Assembly (NCBI GenBank): GCA_009781005.1
Contig: WQYX01000037.1
Span: 1-39,049 of the forward strand
DNA length: 39,049 nucleotides
Reading direction: 5' to 3'
Origin: Polyangiaceae bacterium
GTDB lineage: Bacteria; Myxococcota_A; Polyangia; Polyangiales; Polyangiaceae
Shown here: one piece after another, positions 25,019-33,482 of the stretch
How the letters are laid out: every line of letters starts with the position of its first letter
Numbering within the stretch: the stretch's first letter is position 1
The notes under the pieces: model-generated
The model's input: only the letters and a program-made list of their open reading frames with translations
The model's database searches: none
What the model was told of the DNA's origin: nothing
Position numbers and translations under genes: made by a program

Positions 25019-26304
25019 AACCCTATTGGCCACGTACTCTGCTGCTTCAGCCGGTGCATCTTCAAGCACGCGACACCTACATCGAAGACATGCTCACGCG
25101 TCGTCTCGAAACGCTCATGCCGCACGACTACGGCGTGATTGCGACGGAGATCGACGACAAAGCGCTCGAAGAAGGACAGCTCATCGTGCGTGCGCTCGAG
25201 GCGATCCTGCCGAGTGGGTTGGGAATTGAAGTGAGCCCCGAGGCGCCGCTCGTGCGGGATATATCGACCGCTCTCGGAACGACGACGCCCAGCATCGACG
25301 TGTTCGTGGGGGTTCCCAAGCTCGTTCTGCGCGGTCTGAACGTCAGTCCGGACGACGGGATGGCGCGCTCGGTGCGTTATACTGCCAAAAGTGACGGGGA
25401 TATGCCGTGGCTACTTCCAAAGGTCGCCCTTCTTCTCGCGTCCGAGGTGAGCGATCCATGGGAATGTCTCCGCATTGGACGTTTGGAGAGAACGGGCGGG
25501 CCTCTTCGCATGGAGCGAAGTTTCTCGCGCACGCCATTACGGGTGCAGGCGGCCGACGGACTGCAAGCAGGGATCAAACAACTGCTCAACGCAGTGGAAG
25601 AGCGCCGTTCCGAATTGGTCACTGCCCGAAAAGATTTCCCGCTGAACTTCATGTCCGCCTCTTTGGAGCACCTTCCTCACGTACAGTTGCTCGTTGCCTT
25701 GCATCGCTTCTTCCCGCTTCTGAAGGAGCTGTCTGTGCGGCGCACCGCGCACCCGTACGAGCTCTATGAAGTATTGGCAACCCTTTACGGCACCTTGCGC
25801 GTCTTCGATTCGAATGCCGAGGAGCCGCCAGCGTACGCGCACGAAACGCCCGGCACCGTTTTCCCGTGGCTCTTCGAGCACCTGGTCACGCTCGTGCGCG
25901 AAGCAGCGCGCGACGACACCACCATGCTGCCGTTCGAAAAGGTGGACGAGGTTTCCTTTCGTCTTACTTTCCCGCGTACGTTTCTGGTCGGCAAGCGTCC
26001 CTACCTCGTTGCAAGCGGCGCAGACGAAGCCTATTTGTGCGGAAAGCTTCCGGGCCTGCTCAAGATGGCCAGCCCAACGGTGCTTCCTCAGTTCGTCAAC
26101 ACGGCAACGCAGGGCGTGGCTGTTGCCGTCGAATTCGAACCCCCCGCAGTCCTGCCTCGGCGGAACAACCAGGCTGCCTATCGCATCAACGTGCGCGATC
26201 CGCTCTGGCTCGATATCGAAGACCGGCTGCAAGTTGCACTGCGTATCGAAGGCGCGCCTTCCACGCTCCGCTTTTCCCTCTACAGCGTCACGCGTACCGT
26301 GTAA
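25015..26304 (+). CDS. tssK: Second TssK paralogue
   Basis: The 429-residue protein is colinear with the TssK at 22428. It shares the WPxxLxLxPxHxQxxDxYxE start, GQLIVRALEAILPSG against GQLTPIRIEAILPDG, and DVFVGVPKLVLRGLNV against DVYLGVPRVHPGRPNV. It has the same end pattern (AAYRINVRDPLWLDIEDRLQVALRI). Identity between the two looks low, so the split is old. Two TssK genes in one operon are unusual; they might form mixed trimers or serve different baseplate faces. ATGA coupling to tssC argues that it is made with the rest of the machine. Confidence 0.85.
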   Translation: MKPYWPRTLLLQPVHLQARDTYIEDMLTRRLETLMPHDYGVIATEIDDKALEEGQLIVRALEAILPSGLGIEVSPEAPLVRDISTALGTTTPSIDVFVGVPKLVLRGLNVSPDDGMARSVRYTAKSDGDMPWLLPKVALLLASEVSDPWECLRIGRLERTGGPLRMERSFSRTPLRVQAADGLQAGIKQLLNAVEERRSELVTARKDFPLNFMSASLEHLPHVQLLVALHRFFPLLKELSVRRTAHPYELYEVLATLYGTLRVFDSNAEEPPAYAHETPGTVFPWLFEHLVTLVREAARDDTTMLPFEKVDEVSFRLTFPRTFLVGKRPYLVASGADEAYLCGKLPGLLKMASPTVLPQFVNTATQGVAVAVEFEPPAVLPRRNNQAAYRINVRDPLWLDIEDRLQVALRIEGAPSTLRFSLYSVTRTV

Positions 26305-26321
26305 AGAGAAGAGGTCTTTTC

Positions 26322-26690
26322 ATGCACAAGTTGGTTGTTCATAGTGCGACGTTGAAATGTTCGATGGGTACAGCCCCTTCAACGCTGGTCGTTCCTTTGC
26401 CGGACATAGGCGGCGACGAAAAGCCTGCGGCCAACATCGACGACCATGTGCCATTCACCAATGTCTTCCCTTTCGGGTTGTGTACCTCGTCAGCCAATCC
26501 CACGGTGGCTGCCGCCAACAACGTTCCGCAGCCTTGTGTGCCAGTCATTCCGTCCCCTTGGACGCCGGGCTCGCAAGGCGTGACGTTACGCTATCGTCCG
26601 GCGTTGCATAAGGAGTGCACATGTACCTGCACGTGGGCGGGCACTATCAGCATCTCCTATCCCGGACAAGATACATCCGACGTTGATTAG
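26322..26690 (+). CDS. DUF4280 PAAR-like protein
   Basis: The 122 residues fit DUF4280: a C-x-M-G near the start (KCSMGTAPSTLVVP), then HVPFTNVFPFGLCTSSANPT, VAAANNVPQPCVPVIPSPWT, and a Cys-rich end (HKECTCTCTWAGTISI). Members are treated as PAAR-like tips of contractile systems. ATG 26322 follows AGAGAAGAGG. Its place between tssK and hcp suggests it is the tip specific to this operon, as opposed to the PAAR of the vgrG3 cassette. Confidence 0.83.
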   Translation: MHKLVVHSATLKCSMGTAPSTLVVPLPDIGGDEKPAANIDDHVPFTNVFPFGLCTSSANPTVAAANNVPQPCVPVIPSPWTPGSQGVTLRYRPALHKECTCTCTWAGTISISYPGQDTSDVD

Positions 26691-26715
26691 AAGTTGACTA
26701 GAGAGGAGAGCGACA

Positions 26716-27231
26716 ATGCCTCAGCAAACGAATGATGCGCCTTTGTTGATAACGAGTTTGGCGTACATGAGAGTAAAGAGCGCGGCGCAAGGGGTCTTTA
26801 AAAGCGATCAATCGCGCGCCGGCGTGGGATACACGCTCTGCCTCGCGGTGCGCTTTCGCGGCGAGGTGCCCCACGACGTGCGTGGGGGCAATGCCTACAA
26901 GGTGACGCAGCACGAGCCCATTACGGTCATTCGCCGTTGGAGCGCTTCGACTTCGCAATTTCTCATCGCCATGTGGAACAACGAAGTGCTCACCGAGGTA
27001 TTCTTTGAATTCATTCAGCATGATCCGGGGGGCAAGGAGGTCGTCTTCGCGACCATGACGCTCACCAAGGTGACGGTGGTATCCGTGGAGCTGCGATCGG
27101 GCAACACGCACGAACTCGTGGAGAGTGATCACGGTGCGCTCGACGTCCTCGGGTTTCATGCCGAAGGGATCGAATTCACGTTCATGGAGGACGGCGGCGG
27201 CGCCACCGCGAAGTACAGCCAGGGTGGGTGA
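26716..27231 (+). CDS. hcp: T6SS tube protein Hcp (TssD)
   Basis: Hcp hexamers stack into the inner tube. The 171 residues include the family core HEPITVIRRWSASTSQFLIA, NNEVLTEVFFEFI, GGKEVVFATMTLTKVTVVSV and GIEFTFMEDG. A short N-terminal stretch precedes the core, and a loop around 135-150 is longer than in classical Hcp. GAGAGGAGAG precedes ATG 26716. Its stop overlaps tssE. The small tail ends KYSQGG with no added toxin domain, so this is a structural Hcp. Confidence 0.88.
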   Translation: MPQQTNDAPLLITSLAYMRVKSAAQGVFKSDQSRAGVGYTLCLAVRFRGEVPHDVRGGNAYKVTQHEPITVIRRWSASTSQFLIAMWNNEVLTEVFFEFIQHDPGGKEVVFATMTLTKVTVVSVELRSGNTHELVESDHGALDVLGFHAEGIEFTFMEDGGGATAKYSQGG

Positions 27232-27623
27232 TGACACTTTTCGACGAGATTGCAGGCACTGCCTCCAAGTCTTTCCTCGATCCGGTGCGCGCCACGCGCG
27301 AGGAGGTCATTCGCCATCTCGAGCGGCTCTGCACCGTGCGGCGCGGTTCGCTCTTGATGGCACCGGACTACGGCATTGGCGACGTGACGTTTCTTTACCA
27401 GACGTTCCCCGGCGGGCTCGATACGTGGCGCAAAGAGCTAGAAGAAACTCTTGCTCGTTACGAGCCCCGGCTGCACAACGCGCGCGTCGTTCCCCTCGTT
27501 GGGAAAGAGCTCGATCTCAACGTGCGCGTGGAGATCCAGGCATCGCTCGTCGTGGGCGATCGGGTGATCCCAACACGCTTCGAGGCCATCATCGATCCTC
27601 AGCGCCACGTACGCGTACAGTAA
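27231..27623 (+). CDS. tssE: T6SS baseplate subunit TssE (gp25-like)
   Basis: TssE is the gp25-like wedge protein that starts sheath assembly. The 130 residues show SFLDPVRATREEVIRHLERL, the gp25 motif with RRGSLLMAPDYGIGD, and the usual C-terminal strands. ATG 27231 overlaps the hcp stop (TGATG); GTG 27228 just before is an alternative. It is the last gene of the operon, followed by a family A repeat and a double hairpin. Confidence 0.88.
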   Translation: MTLFDEIAGTASKSFLDPVRATREEVIRHLERLCTVRRGSLLMAPDYGIGDVTFLYQTFPGGLDTWRKELEETLARYEPRLHNARVVPLVGKELDLNVRVEIQASLVVGDRVIPTRFEAIIDPQRHVRVQ

Positions 27624-27639
27624 CGGGGGTGTGTCCCTA

Positions 27640-27785
27640 AGAGCGTGTAGGGCAGCCTGCTGCGCGAAATCGATGCGTCGGTTGGGCGCTCCGCTCCGTG
27701 CTCAAAGGCTTTAAGCCTGTTCCGCCCGGTGCTCGCGCTCCGCCCTAGCCTCGATTCGCTCGCAACGGCTGTCGAACACACTCTT
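27640..27785 (-). repeat. Family A hairpin repeat, copy A3
   Basis: A complete element in inverted orientation, from AGAGCGTGTAGGGCAGCC to GGCTGTCGAACACACTCT. It is flanked by TA on each side (CTA before, TAG after), which looks like a target duplication. The apex CTCAAAGGCTTTAAGCCTG is palindromic, as in copy A1. Confidence 0.85.
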
Positions 27786-27835
27786 AGATTGTGCTGTCCG
27801 TGGGCGAAGATGTGTGATCCATAGAGTCGAAATGA

Positions 27836-27925
27836 GTTGGGGTTCGCAAAGCTCACCCCAACTTACGCCGTTGCGAATGATGTGGATGCAAACATGTAGG
27901 TTGGGGTGAGTTTACGAACCCCAAC
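27836..27925. repeat. Nested inverted repeat between tssE and the NHL gene
   Basis: The arm GTTGGGGTTCG...CTCACCCCAAC (27836-27862) is repeated in reverse at 27900-27925. Each arm is also a palindrome, since GTTGGGG faces CCCCAAC. It sits between convergent genes and could stop transcription from both sides. The rest of 27786-27958 has no gene. Confidence 0.7.
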
Positions 27926-27958
27926 ATTCACGGAACCCGCCACCGCGTCGGTCCGGAT

Positions 27959-29269
27959 CTAGGGTGCAAGCGTGATCTTGCGAATCTTGTTGTTCCCTTG
28001 GTCAACGACATAGACGACACCTCTGTCGTTCACGGCAACGCCCTGAGGATTGTAGAATGTGGCTGTATTGGCTTGGCCGTCGGTGGCGCCGGCCACACCG
28101 GTGCCTGCAGGTGTCGTGACATCGCCGGCTTCTGAAATCCTGCGCACCGCATGGTTGTAGCTGTCGCCTACCCAGAGATAGCCCGCGCCTATCGCCAGGC
28201 TGGTTGGTCCGTTGAACGCGGCGCGCGCGCCCAAACCATCGGTCAAAGGGCCTTGCGTGCCTGAGCCGGCCAGCGTGCTCACCACGCTATCGGGCGTGAT
28301 CTCGCGGATATCGTTGTTTCCGTATTCGGCCACGAACAGGATGCCCGCCAAATTCATGCCGACACCGGACGGCGCGTTGAGAGTTGCAATGGATGTTGCG
28401 CCGTCTGCGTGACCAGCAGTGCCGGTACCTGCGACGGTGCTGACGACGCCGGCAGGCGTTACTTTTCGGATCTTGTTGTTGTCTGTGTCTGCAACATACA
28501 CGTTTCCCCAGGAATCCAAGGATAGCCCCCTTGGTCCGTTGAAAGATGCCGCCGTACCCGTGTCATCAACACTGCCTGCCATTCCATTGCCTGCCAGCGT
28601 GGCTACCAGACAGGTGACCGTGATCATACGAATTGCATTGTTCCCGGTGTCCGCCACATAGACATTGTTGTTCCCGTCCACGGCGATGCCGACGGGCATG
28701 TTGAAAGTTGCGACGCCGCAGTTGCCGTCGTTTGAGCCCAGGCTGCCGGAGCCCGCGTATGTCGTGACCGTGCCGTCGACGGCGACCCTACGAATCTTGT
28801 TGTTCCCGGTATCTGCAACGTAAAGGCTGCCATCCGGTCCGAACGCAATCCCATTCGGAGAATTGAAGGATGCCGAGGAGCCGGGGCCGTCGGCAGAGCC
28901 GATGTTGCCCGAACCCGCCAGCGTTGTGACGATTGGACCTCCGCCCGATGATCCCGTGTTGTCATCGTAGGAGTTCGTGTCGTCGTCCGACCCGCTCGAT
29001 CCGCAGCCTCCTCCGCCCGACGAGTCCGAATTATCATCATACGAGCCCGAACTATCATCGTACGAGTCCGAGTCGTTTTGATCCGAGTCATCGTCTGGGT
29101 CTGAGCCGTCGTCCGAATCATCCGATGTGTCCGAATCATCCGACGTGTCCGAATCGTCGAGCGTATGCACTTTACTTGGAGATACGTGCACTCGCACGGC
29201 GGTCGGTTTGTTCGGCGTCCATCCCAGCGCAAGCAATGCAAAAACAACGGTTCCGTAAATATGGCGCAT
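27959..29269 (-). CDS. NHL-repeat beta-propeller envelope protein
   Basis: The 436-residue protein has a signal-like start (MRHIYGTVVFALLALG), an acidic Ser/Asp-rich linker at about 37-108, and then about six NHL blades. Typical blade units are PNGIAFGPDGSLYVADTGNN, KIRRVAVDGTVTTYAGSGS and RGLSLDSWGNVYVADTDNN. AGGAG lies six bases before ATG 29269. Its paralogue at 29367 has a lipobox Cys (VAMGC), whereas here the same position is Trp (LALGW), one base away from Cys, so lipid anchoring is probably lost. The role is unknown; NHL propellers usually bind proteins or sugars. Confidence 0.85.
   Translation of the reverse strand: MRHIYGTVVFALLALGWTPNKPTAVRVHVSPSKVHTLDDSDTSDDSDTSDDSDDGSDPDDDSDQNDSDSYDDSSGSYDDNSDSSGGGGCGSSGSDDDTNSYDDNTGSSGGGPIVTTLAGSGNIGSADGPGSSASFNSPNGIAFGPDGSLYVADTGNNKIRRVAVDGTVTTYAGSGSLGSNDGNCGVATFNMPVGIAVDGNNNVYVADTGNNAIRMITVTCLVATLAGNGMAGSVDDTGTAASFNGPRGLSLDSWGNVYVADTDNNKIRKVTPAGVVSTVAGTGTAGHADGATSIATLNAPSGVGMNLAGILFVAEYGNNDIREITPDSVVSTLAGSGTQGPLTDGLGARAAFNGPTSLAIGAGYLWVGDSYNHAVRRISEAGDVTTPAGTGVAGATDGQANTATFYNPQGVAVNDRGVVYVVDQGNNKIRKITLAP
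29112..29159. repeat. 18-bp tandem repeat in the Ser/Asp linker
   Basis: The unit TCCGAATCATCCGATGTG occurs twice with one change, followed by a partial third copy. It encodes the SDTSDD units of the linker in the NHL protein and could vary in number between strains. Confidence 0.7.
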
Positions 29270-29366
29270 GTGAACTCCTATGGTTCGTCGTTCATGCCCG
29301 TCTCATCGGCATATTCTTTCCCGGGGTTGCTCGAAAAATGACCGATCAGCCTTCGCGCGCTCGTGC

Positions 29367-30434
29367 TCAGGGTGCAAGCGTGATCTTGCGGACCTTGTTG
29401 TTTGCGGTGTCGGCGATGTAGAGAATGCCAGCGTCATCCACGGCTACGCCGGTGGGCTGGTTGAAGGTAGCTGTGTCAGCCGGATCGTCGTCGGCGCCGG
29501 GCGTGCCGGTGCCCGCGAGGGTGGTGACTTCGCCCGCAGGCGAGACCTTGCGGATGGCATTGTTCCCTCTGTCCGCCACATAAAGATTGTTGTCCGCGCC
29601 AATGGCCAGGCCATAAGGCCCGTTGAAAGCGGCAAGATCACCCGTGCCGTCGGTCAGGGGCCCTTGAGCGCCCGAGCCAGCCAGCGTGCTCACGCTATCG
29701 GACGTGATTTTGCGGACATCATTGTTTTTGAGATCCGCCACGTACAGATTGCCGGCCCCGTCCACCGCAATGCCCACTGGGGAGTTGAACGTTGCAATGG
29801 ATGTCGTGCCGTTGGCATTTCCGGCACTGCCATTGCCTGCGATGGGTATGACCGTGCCAGTGGATGTCACCTTGAGAATCGTATTGTTGGTGAAGTCCGT
29901 CACGTATACGTTGCCGGAGGCATCCACCGTCAGCCCTGTTGGCCCATTGAAAGGCGACGTTGTGTTGCCAGAGTCGACGTCCGTAACGGGGCCTGCCAGG
30001 GTGCTCACCTGGCACGGGATGGCCGTGATTTTGCGAATTGCTTGATTCGCTCTGTCGGCCACATAGACGTTGCCAGCGCTATCCACTGCAATGCTGGTGG
30101 GATAGTTGAAAGTGGCATGTGCGCAGTCGCTATCCATCAGAGATGCGGCGCCCGTGCCCGCGTACGTCGCAACCGTTCCGTCGGTGGCAATCTTGCGAAT
30201 CTTGTTGTTGTAGGTATCGGCGACGTAGAGACTGCCATCCGGGCCGAGTGCGACCGCATACGGATGGTCGAAGGTTGCCACCGTGCTCAGGCCGTCGAGA
30301 GTGCCAGCGGCGCCCGTACCGGCCAGTGTCGAGACCACGTTGCGTACGCTGGCAGGGGAGGTTAGCTGAACGTCTTCCCCAGTGCAACCCATTGCGACGA
30401 ACGCGAAAAGAACCGTCCCCTGAATGCGGCGCAT
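29367..30434 (-). CDS. NHL-repeat lipoprotein
   Basis: This 355-residue paralogue of the previous gene starts with the lipoprotein signal MRRIQGTVLFAFVAMGC. The Cys is followed directly by TGED and the propeller, without the Ser/Asp linker. About six NHL blades follow (YAVALGPDGSLYVADTYNN, TSIAVDSAGNVYVADRANQ, VGIAVDGAGNLYVADLKNN). GGGAG before ATG 30434 favours this start over one seven codons upstream. Both proteins end KITLAP, which supports a tandem duplication. It is likely anchored to the outer membrane or periplasmic face. Confidence 0.87.
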   Translation of the reverse strand: MRRIQGTVLFAFVAMGCTGEDVQLTSPASVRNVVSTLAGTGAAGTLDGLSTVATFDHPYAVALGPDGSLYVADTYNNKIRKIATDGTVATYAGTGAASLMDSDCAHATFNYPTSIAVDSAGNVYVADRANQAIRKITAIPCQVSTLAGPVTDVDSGNTTSPFNGPTGLTVDASGNVYVTDFTNNTILKVTSTGTVIPIAGNGSAGNANGTTSIATFNSPVGIAVDGAGNLYVADLKNNDVRKITSDSVSTLAGSGAQGPLTDGTGDLAAFNGPYGLAIGADNNLYVADRGNNAIRKVSPAGEVTTLAGTGTPGADDDPADTATFNQPTGVAVDDAGILYIADTANNKVRKITLAP

Positions 30435-30480
30435 AGTGCTCCCAATCAACACCATTTGGCCCGCCTTGTCGAGACATGGC

Positions 30481-31506
30481 TTACGCGGAGTCGTTATGAA
30501 TGATCCGGGCGAGGGGCGCGGCGTCCAGCATGCGCCTGACGGACATCATGAATGGGCGATCGATGGGGATGCGCATCTCGCGCGCGGGCGGAGGCTCCGC
30601 GGACGCATGAAAGAGCCGCAAATCCCGCATGAGCGTGTGCCCGAGTTTGCCGTTTGCATGGTGGCGCGGAGGGTCGCTGCGCGGAACGATGGACGCGGGC
30701 ATGGGCGCCACGAGCACGATCTCGGCATCGCCCTGGCGAATCCACGTGGCTTGGTAAAGCAGCGTGGCACACCCCGCCAACTCATGGAATACGAGCGGCC
30801 GCCACTCAATCGGATTCGTCAGATCGAAACAGCGATGGCCCACGGACAACATGGCGCGATCGAGCGCAATGGGTGCACGCCGCCCGTCGCTCGAGAACAC
30901 GCGGCCAAGCGCACTGGCATCGCGCTCGCTCACCCAGCGCACGATCTCGGCGACCTGCTCGGATGAAAGCGCGGCGTCGTGCGCAACGGCGTCCACGAGA
31001 TCGAGATCGGCGAGCACGGCAATGCGCGCGAGCAGTTCATCGTCGGTCTTCTCGCGCGCGTCGATGCGCGCCGGCACGTAGCGCGTTTGCGAAGGTGTCG
31101 TGAAGGCGAGGAGCCCCGTTGGCCTTCCATACGATGCGAGCAGCGCGACGCCGAACGGGCCATCCCACGTGAGAATGGGTTTCGTGCCCTCCGGCGTGAC
31201 GCGCTCCAAGCCCCGCGCCGTGGCTTCGACATAAATCCCCGACGCGCACAGCTCGCTCGCTCCGCGTCTCCAACCAAACGCGATCGCGAGATGGAAAAAA
31301 CCGGCGGCCGCGAGGGCGCAGCGCACGACGATGCTCAGCGGAACAAGGAGCGCAAAGGCAATGAGAACCATGCCGTGAACGCCAATGACCGCAGCGGGCC
31401 ACATCCTCTTGTGCAGCCGAGCGGGCACATGCGTGTGAGCCAGAGGCCAACGCTTATTGGACGAGAAGGGTCGACGCACCGAGACACCGATCCGGGTTGA
31501 AGCCAC
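30481..31506 (-). CDS. Hypothetical protein with two N-terminal membrane helices
   Basis: The 341-residue protein has a basic start, two close hydrophobic helices (VIGVHGMVLIAFALLVPLSI and a following ALAAAGFFHLAIAFGW), and a soluble C-terminal domain of about 260 residues. The segment SGIYVEATARGLERV with WDGPFGVALLAS may form a PH-like beta domain, but I do not recognise a family. The longest frame starts at GTG 31506 with no clear ribosome site. The last codons (ARIIHNDSA) are echoed at 109-137. Confidence 0.6.
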   Translation of the reverse strand: MASTRIGVSVRRPFSSNKRWPLAHTHVPARLHKRMWPAAVIGVHGMVLIAFALLVPLSIVVRCALAAAGFFHLAIAFGWRRGASELCASGIYVEATARGLERVTPEGTKPILTWDGPFGVALLASYGRPTGLLAFTTPSQTRYVPARIDAREKTDDELLARIAVLADLDLVDAVAHDAALSSEQVAEIVRWVSERDASALGRVFSSDGRRAPIALDRAMLSVGHRCFDLTNPIEWRPLVFHELAGCATLLYQATWIRQGDAEIVLVAPMPASIVPRSDPPRHHANGKLGHTLMRDLRLFHASAEPPPAREMRIPIDRPFMMSVRRMLDAAPLARIIHNDSA

Positions 31507-31550
31507 ACTAAAAGTAACACCGCCTTGCTTGCCGCGTCGCGAAAGCGGGC

Positions 31551-31571
31551 TGGATCGCTTTCAATTTGCCG
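31551..31571 (+). repeat. Partial family C repeat end
   Basis: GATCGCTTTCAATTTGCCG matches the left end of the family C repeats at 35197 and 36400, with no partner arm nearby. It is a truncated copy. Confidence 0.5.
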
Positions 31572-31710
31572 TTCTTCTGAACAACTGAAGCATGGCAATT
31601 TGGCAGGTCGTGCGATGCACGAGATGGGAGCGTGACAGGATGGGATGCAGGACGACGACAACGGAGACCCTCCTCGCGCACCTCGCGAAGATCCCGTCTC
31701 GTGAAGTGTC

Positions 31711-31855
31711 AGAGCGTGTTCTACAGCCGTCGCGAGCGAATCGAGGCTAGGGCGGAGCGCGAGGAGCCCGCGCAAGCGTACGTTGTGGTACGTGCGCAGG
31801 CACCGCAGCGCCCAACCGACGCATCGATTCGCGCAGCAGGCTGTAGAACACGCGG
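31711..31855 (+). repeat. Family A hairpin repeat, copy A4
   Basis: It runs from AGAGCGTGTTCTACAGCC to GGCTGTAGAACACGCG, close to copy A2 in the apex (GCGTACGTTGTGGTACGTGC). The right end touches the stop codon of accC. The rest of 31507-31710 holds no gene. Confidence 0.85.
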
Positions 31856-33376
31856 TCAGCGATGGAGGGCGTTGGCGCGGTGGGTGCGGACCCACGGCGA
31901 GAGGCGCGATCCGCTTTCCGCCTGGGCGGCCGTGTTCGCGCCTGTTGTGCGCTCCATGCGCGCGGCGGCAACGGCGATGGCAACAGCGACGGCCTCGCGA
32001 TCTTCTTGAGGCAAGAGCGGGTCACCGAGCAGCGCGTCTTTGTAGCGATCGATGAAGCCCGTGTCGTAGCGCCCCGCGACGAACTCGGGATGCTCGAAGA
32101 GCTTCTGGTGGAAGGTGAGGTTCGTGCGGATGCCTGTCACGATGTACTCCGAGAGCGCGCGGCGCATGCGGGCAACGGCGCGCTCGCGTGTGGGCGCCCA
32201 AACGCAAAGCTTCGAGACGAGCGGATCGTAGAAGCTCGAGATCATGGCGCCGGAGTATGCGCCGCCGTCGTCGCGCACGCCGGGACCCGCAGGCGTGACG
32301 AGGTGCTCGATGCGTCCGGGCGACGGCAAAAAGCCGTTCGACGGATCCTCGGCGTAGACGCGGCACTGGATGGCGGCGCCCCGCGAGACGAGATCGGTCT
32401 GTGTAAACTGCAAGCTTTGGCCTTGCGCGATGTTCACCATCTCGCGGACGAAGTCGAGACCGCTCACGAGCTCGGTGACCGGGTGCTCGACTTGGAGGCG
32501 CGTGTTCATCTCGAGGAAGTAGAAGTTGCCGTCTTCCGCCAAGAGGAATTCGAACGTGCCGGCGCTGAAGTAGCCGACAGCTTTGGCTCCTTGCACGGCG
32601 ATGGCGCCCATGCGCGCGACGAGCTCGCGCGATGCGGCGGGCGACGGCGTTTCCTCGACAACCTTTTGGTTGCGCCGTTGAATGGAGCAGTCGCGCTCGA
32701 ACACGTGGACCATGTTGCCCTCGCGATCGCCGAGGACTTGGATCTCGACGTGGCGCGGGCGAATGATGGCTTTTTCGATGTAGACCGTGTCGTCGCCGAA
32801 GAACTTCTTCGCTTCTGAACGAGCGCGCTCCCACGCGTTTGCCATCTCGTTCTCTGCGTGCACGAGGCGCATGCCTTTGCCGCCGCCGCCGGAGGCCGCC
32901 TTCAGCATGACCGGATAGCCAATTTTCTTCGACGCCGCGATGGCTTCGTCCGTGGTGTTGCACATGGCGCCCGGGACGATGGGCACTCCGGCTTCTTGCA
33001 TCTTCGCGCGTGCGGCGGTCTTCGAACCCATCTGGCGCATGGCGCTCGCGGGCGGGCCGATGAACGTGATGCCGGCTTGTTCGCACGCGTCGGCGAATTG
33101 AGGGTTCTCGCTGAGAAAGCCGTAGCCCGGGTGCACGGCATCGCAGCCGGCGGCCTTGGCAACGTCGATGACTTTGTCGATGCGAAGGTAGCTCTCGGAC
33201 GCGGGCGAGGGACCGATGGGGTAAGCTTCGTCGGCCATGCGCACGTGCAGCGCCGCGCGGTCGGCTTCGGAGTAGATCGCGACGGCGCGAATGCCCATCT
33301 CGTGGAGCGAGCGCGTGACGCGGATGGCGATTTCACCACGGTTTGCGACGAGGACTTTTTTGAAGGTACGGGGCAT
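31856..33376 (-). CDS. accC: Biotin carboxylase (acetyl/acyl-CoA carboxylase subunit)
   Basis: This subunit uses ATP and bicarbonate to carboxylate biotin on its carrier protein. In the 506 residues, the N-terminal KKVLVANRGEIAIR (6-19) is followed by VHPGYGFLSENP (81-92), the ATP-grasp glycine loop SGGGGKGMR (162-170) and the catalytic signature EMNTRLQVEHPVTE (289-302). The start MPRTFKK at 33376 matches family N-termini; the frame is open further upstream without support. It is about 55 residues longer than E. coli AccC, with an Ala-rich tail but no biotinyl domain (no MKM). No accB is adjacent. The stop abuts a family A repeat, so the last residues may have been altered by that insertion. 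Confidence 0.92.
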   Translation of the reverse strand: MPRTFKKVLVANRGEIAIRVTRSLHEMGIRAVAIYSEADRAALHVRMADEAYPIGPSPASESYLRIDKVIDVAKAAGCDAVHPGYGFLSENPQFADACEQAGITFIGPPASAMRQMGSKTAARAKMQEAGVPIVPGAMCNTTDEAIAASKKIGYPVMLKAASGGGGKGMRLVHAENEMANAWERARSEAKKFFGDDTVYIEKAIIRPRHVEIQVLGDREGNMVHVFERDCSIQRRNQKVVEETPSPAASRELVARMGAIAVQGAKAVGYFSAGTFEFLLAEDGNFYFLEMNTRLQVEHPVTELVSGLDFVREMVNIAQGQSLQFTQTDLVSRGAAIQCRVYAEDPSNGFLPSPGRIEHLVTPAGPGVRDDGGAYSGAMISSFYDPLVSKLCVWAPTRERAVARMRRALSEYIVTGIRTNLTFHQKLFEHPEFVAGRYDTGFIDRYKDALLGDPLLPQEDREAVAVAIAVAAARMERTTGANTAAQAESGSRLSPWVRTHRANALHR

Positions 33377-33482
33377 GGAGTGGGCGCATCGATACTCTGA
33401 ATGCGCGCGCACTTCCAGTGCCGAAATTGCGCGCGCATGGATTGCCTTTGTGCTTGGATCGCTGTCTTCGGCCGAGGCCACG

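Noticed and set aside
29280..30365. 361-codon plus-strand frame opposite the NHL lipoprotein gene
   Set aside because: Its repeats mirror the NHL blades, and the minus strand has a clear signal peptide and ribosome site.
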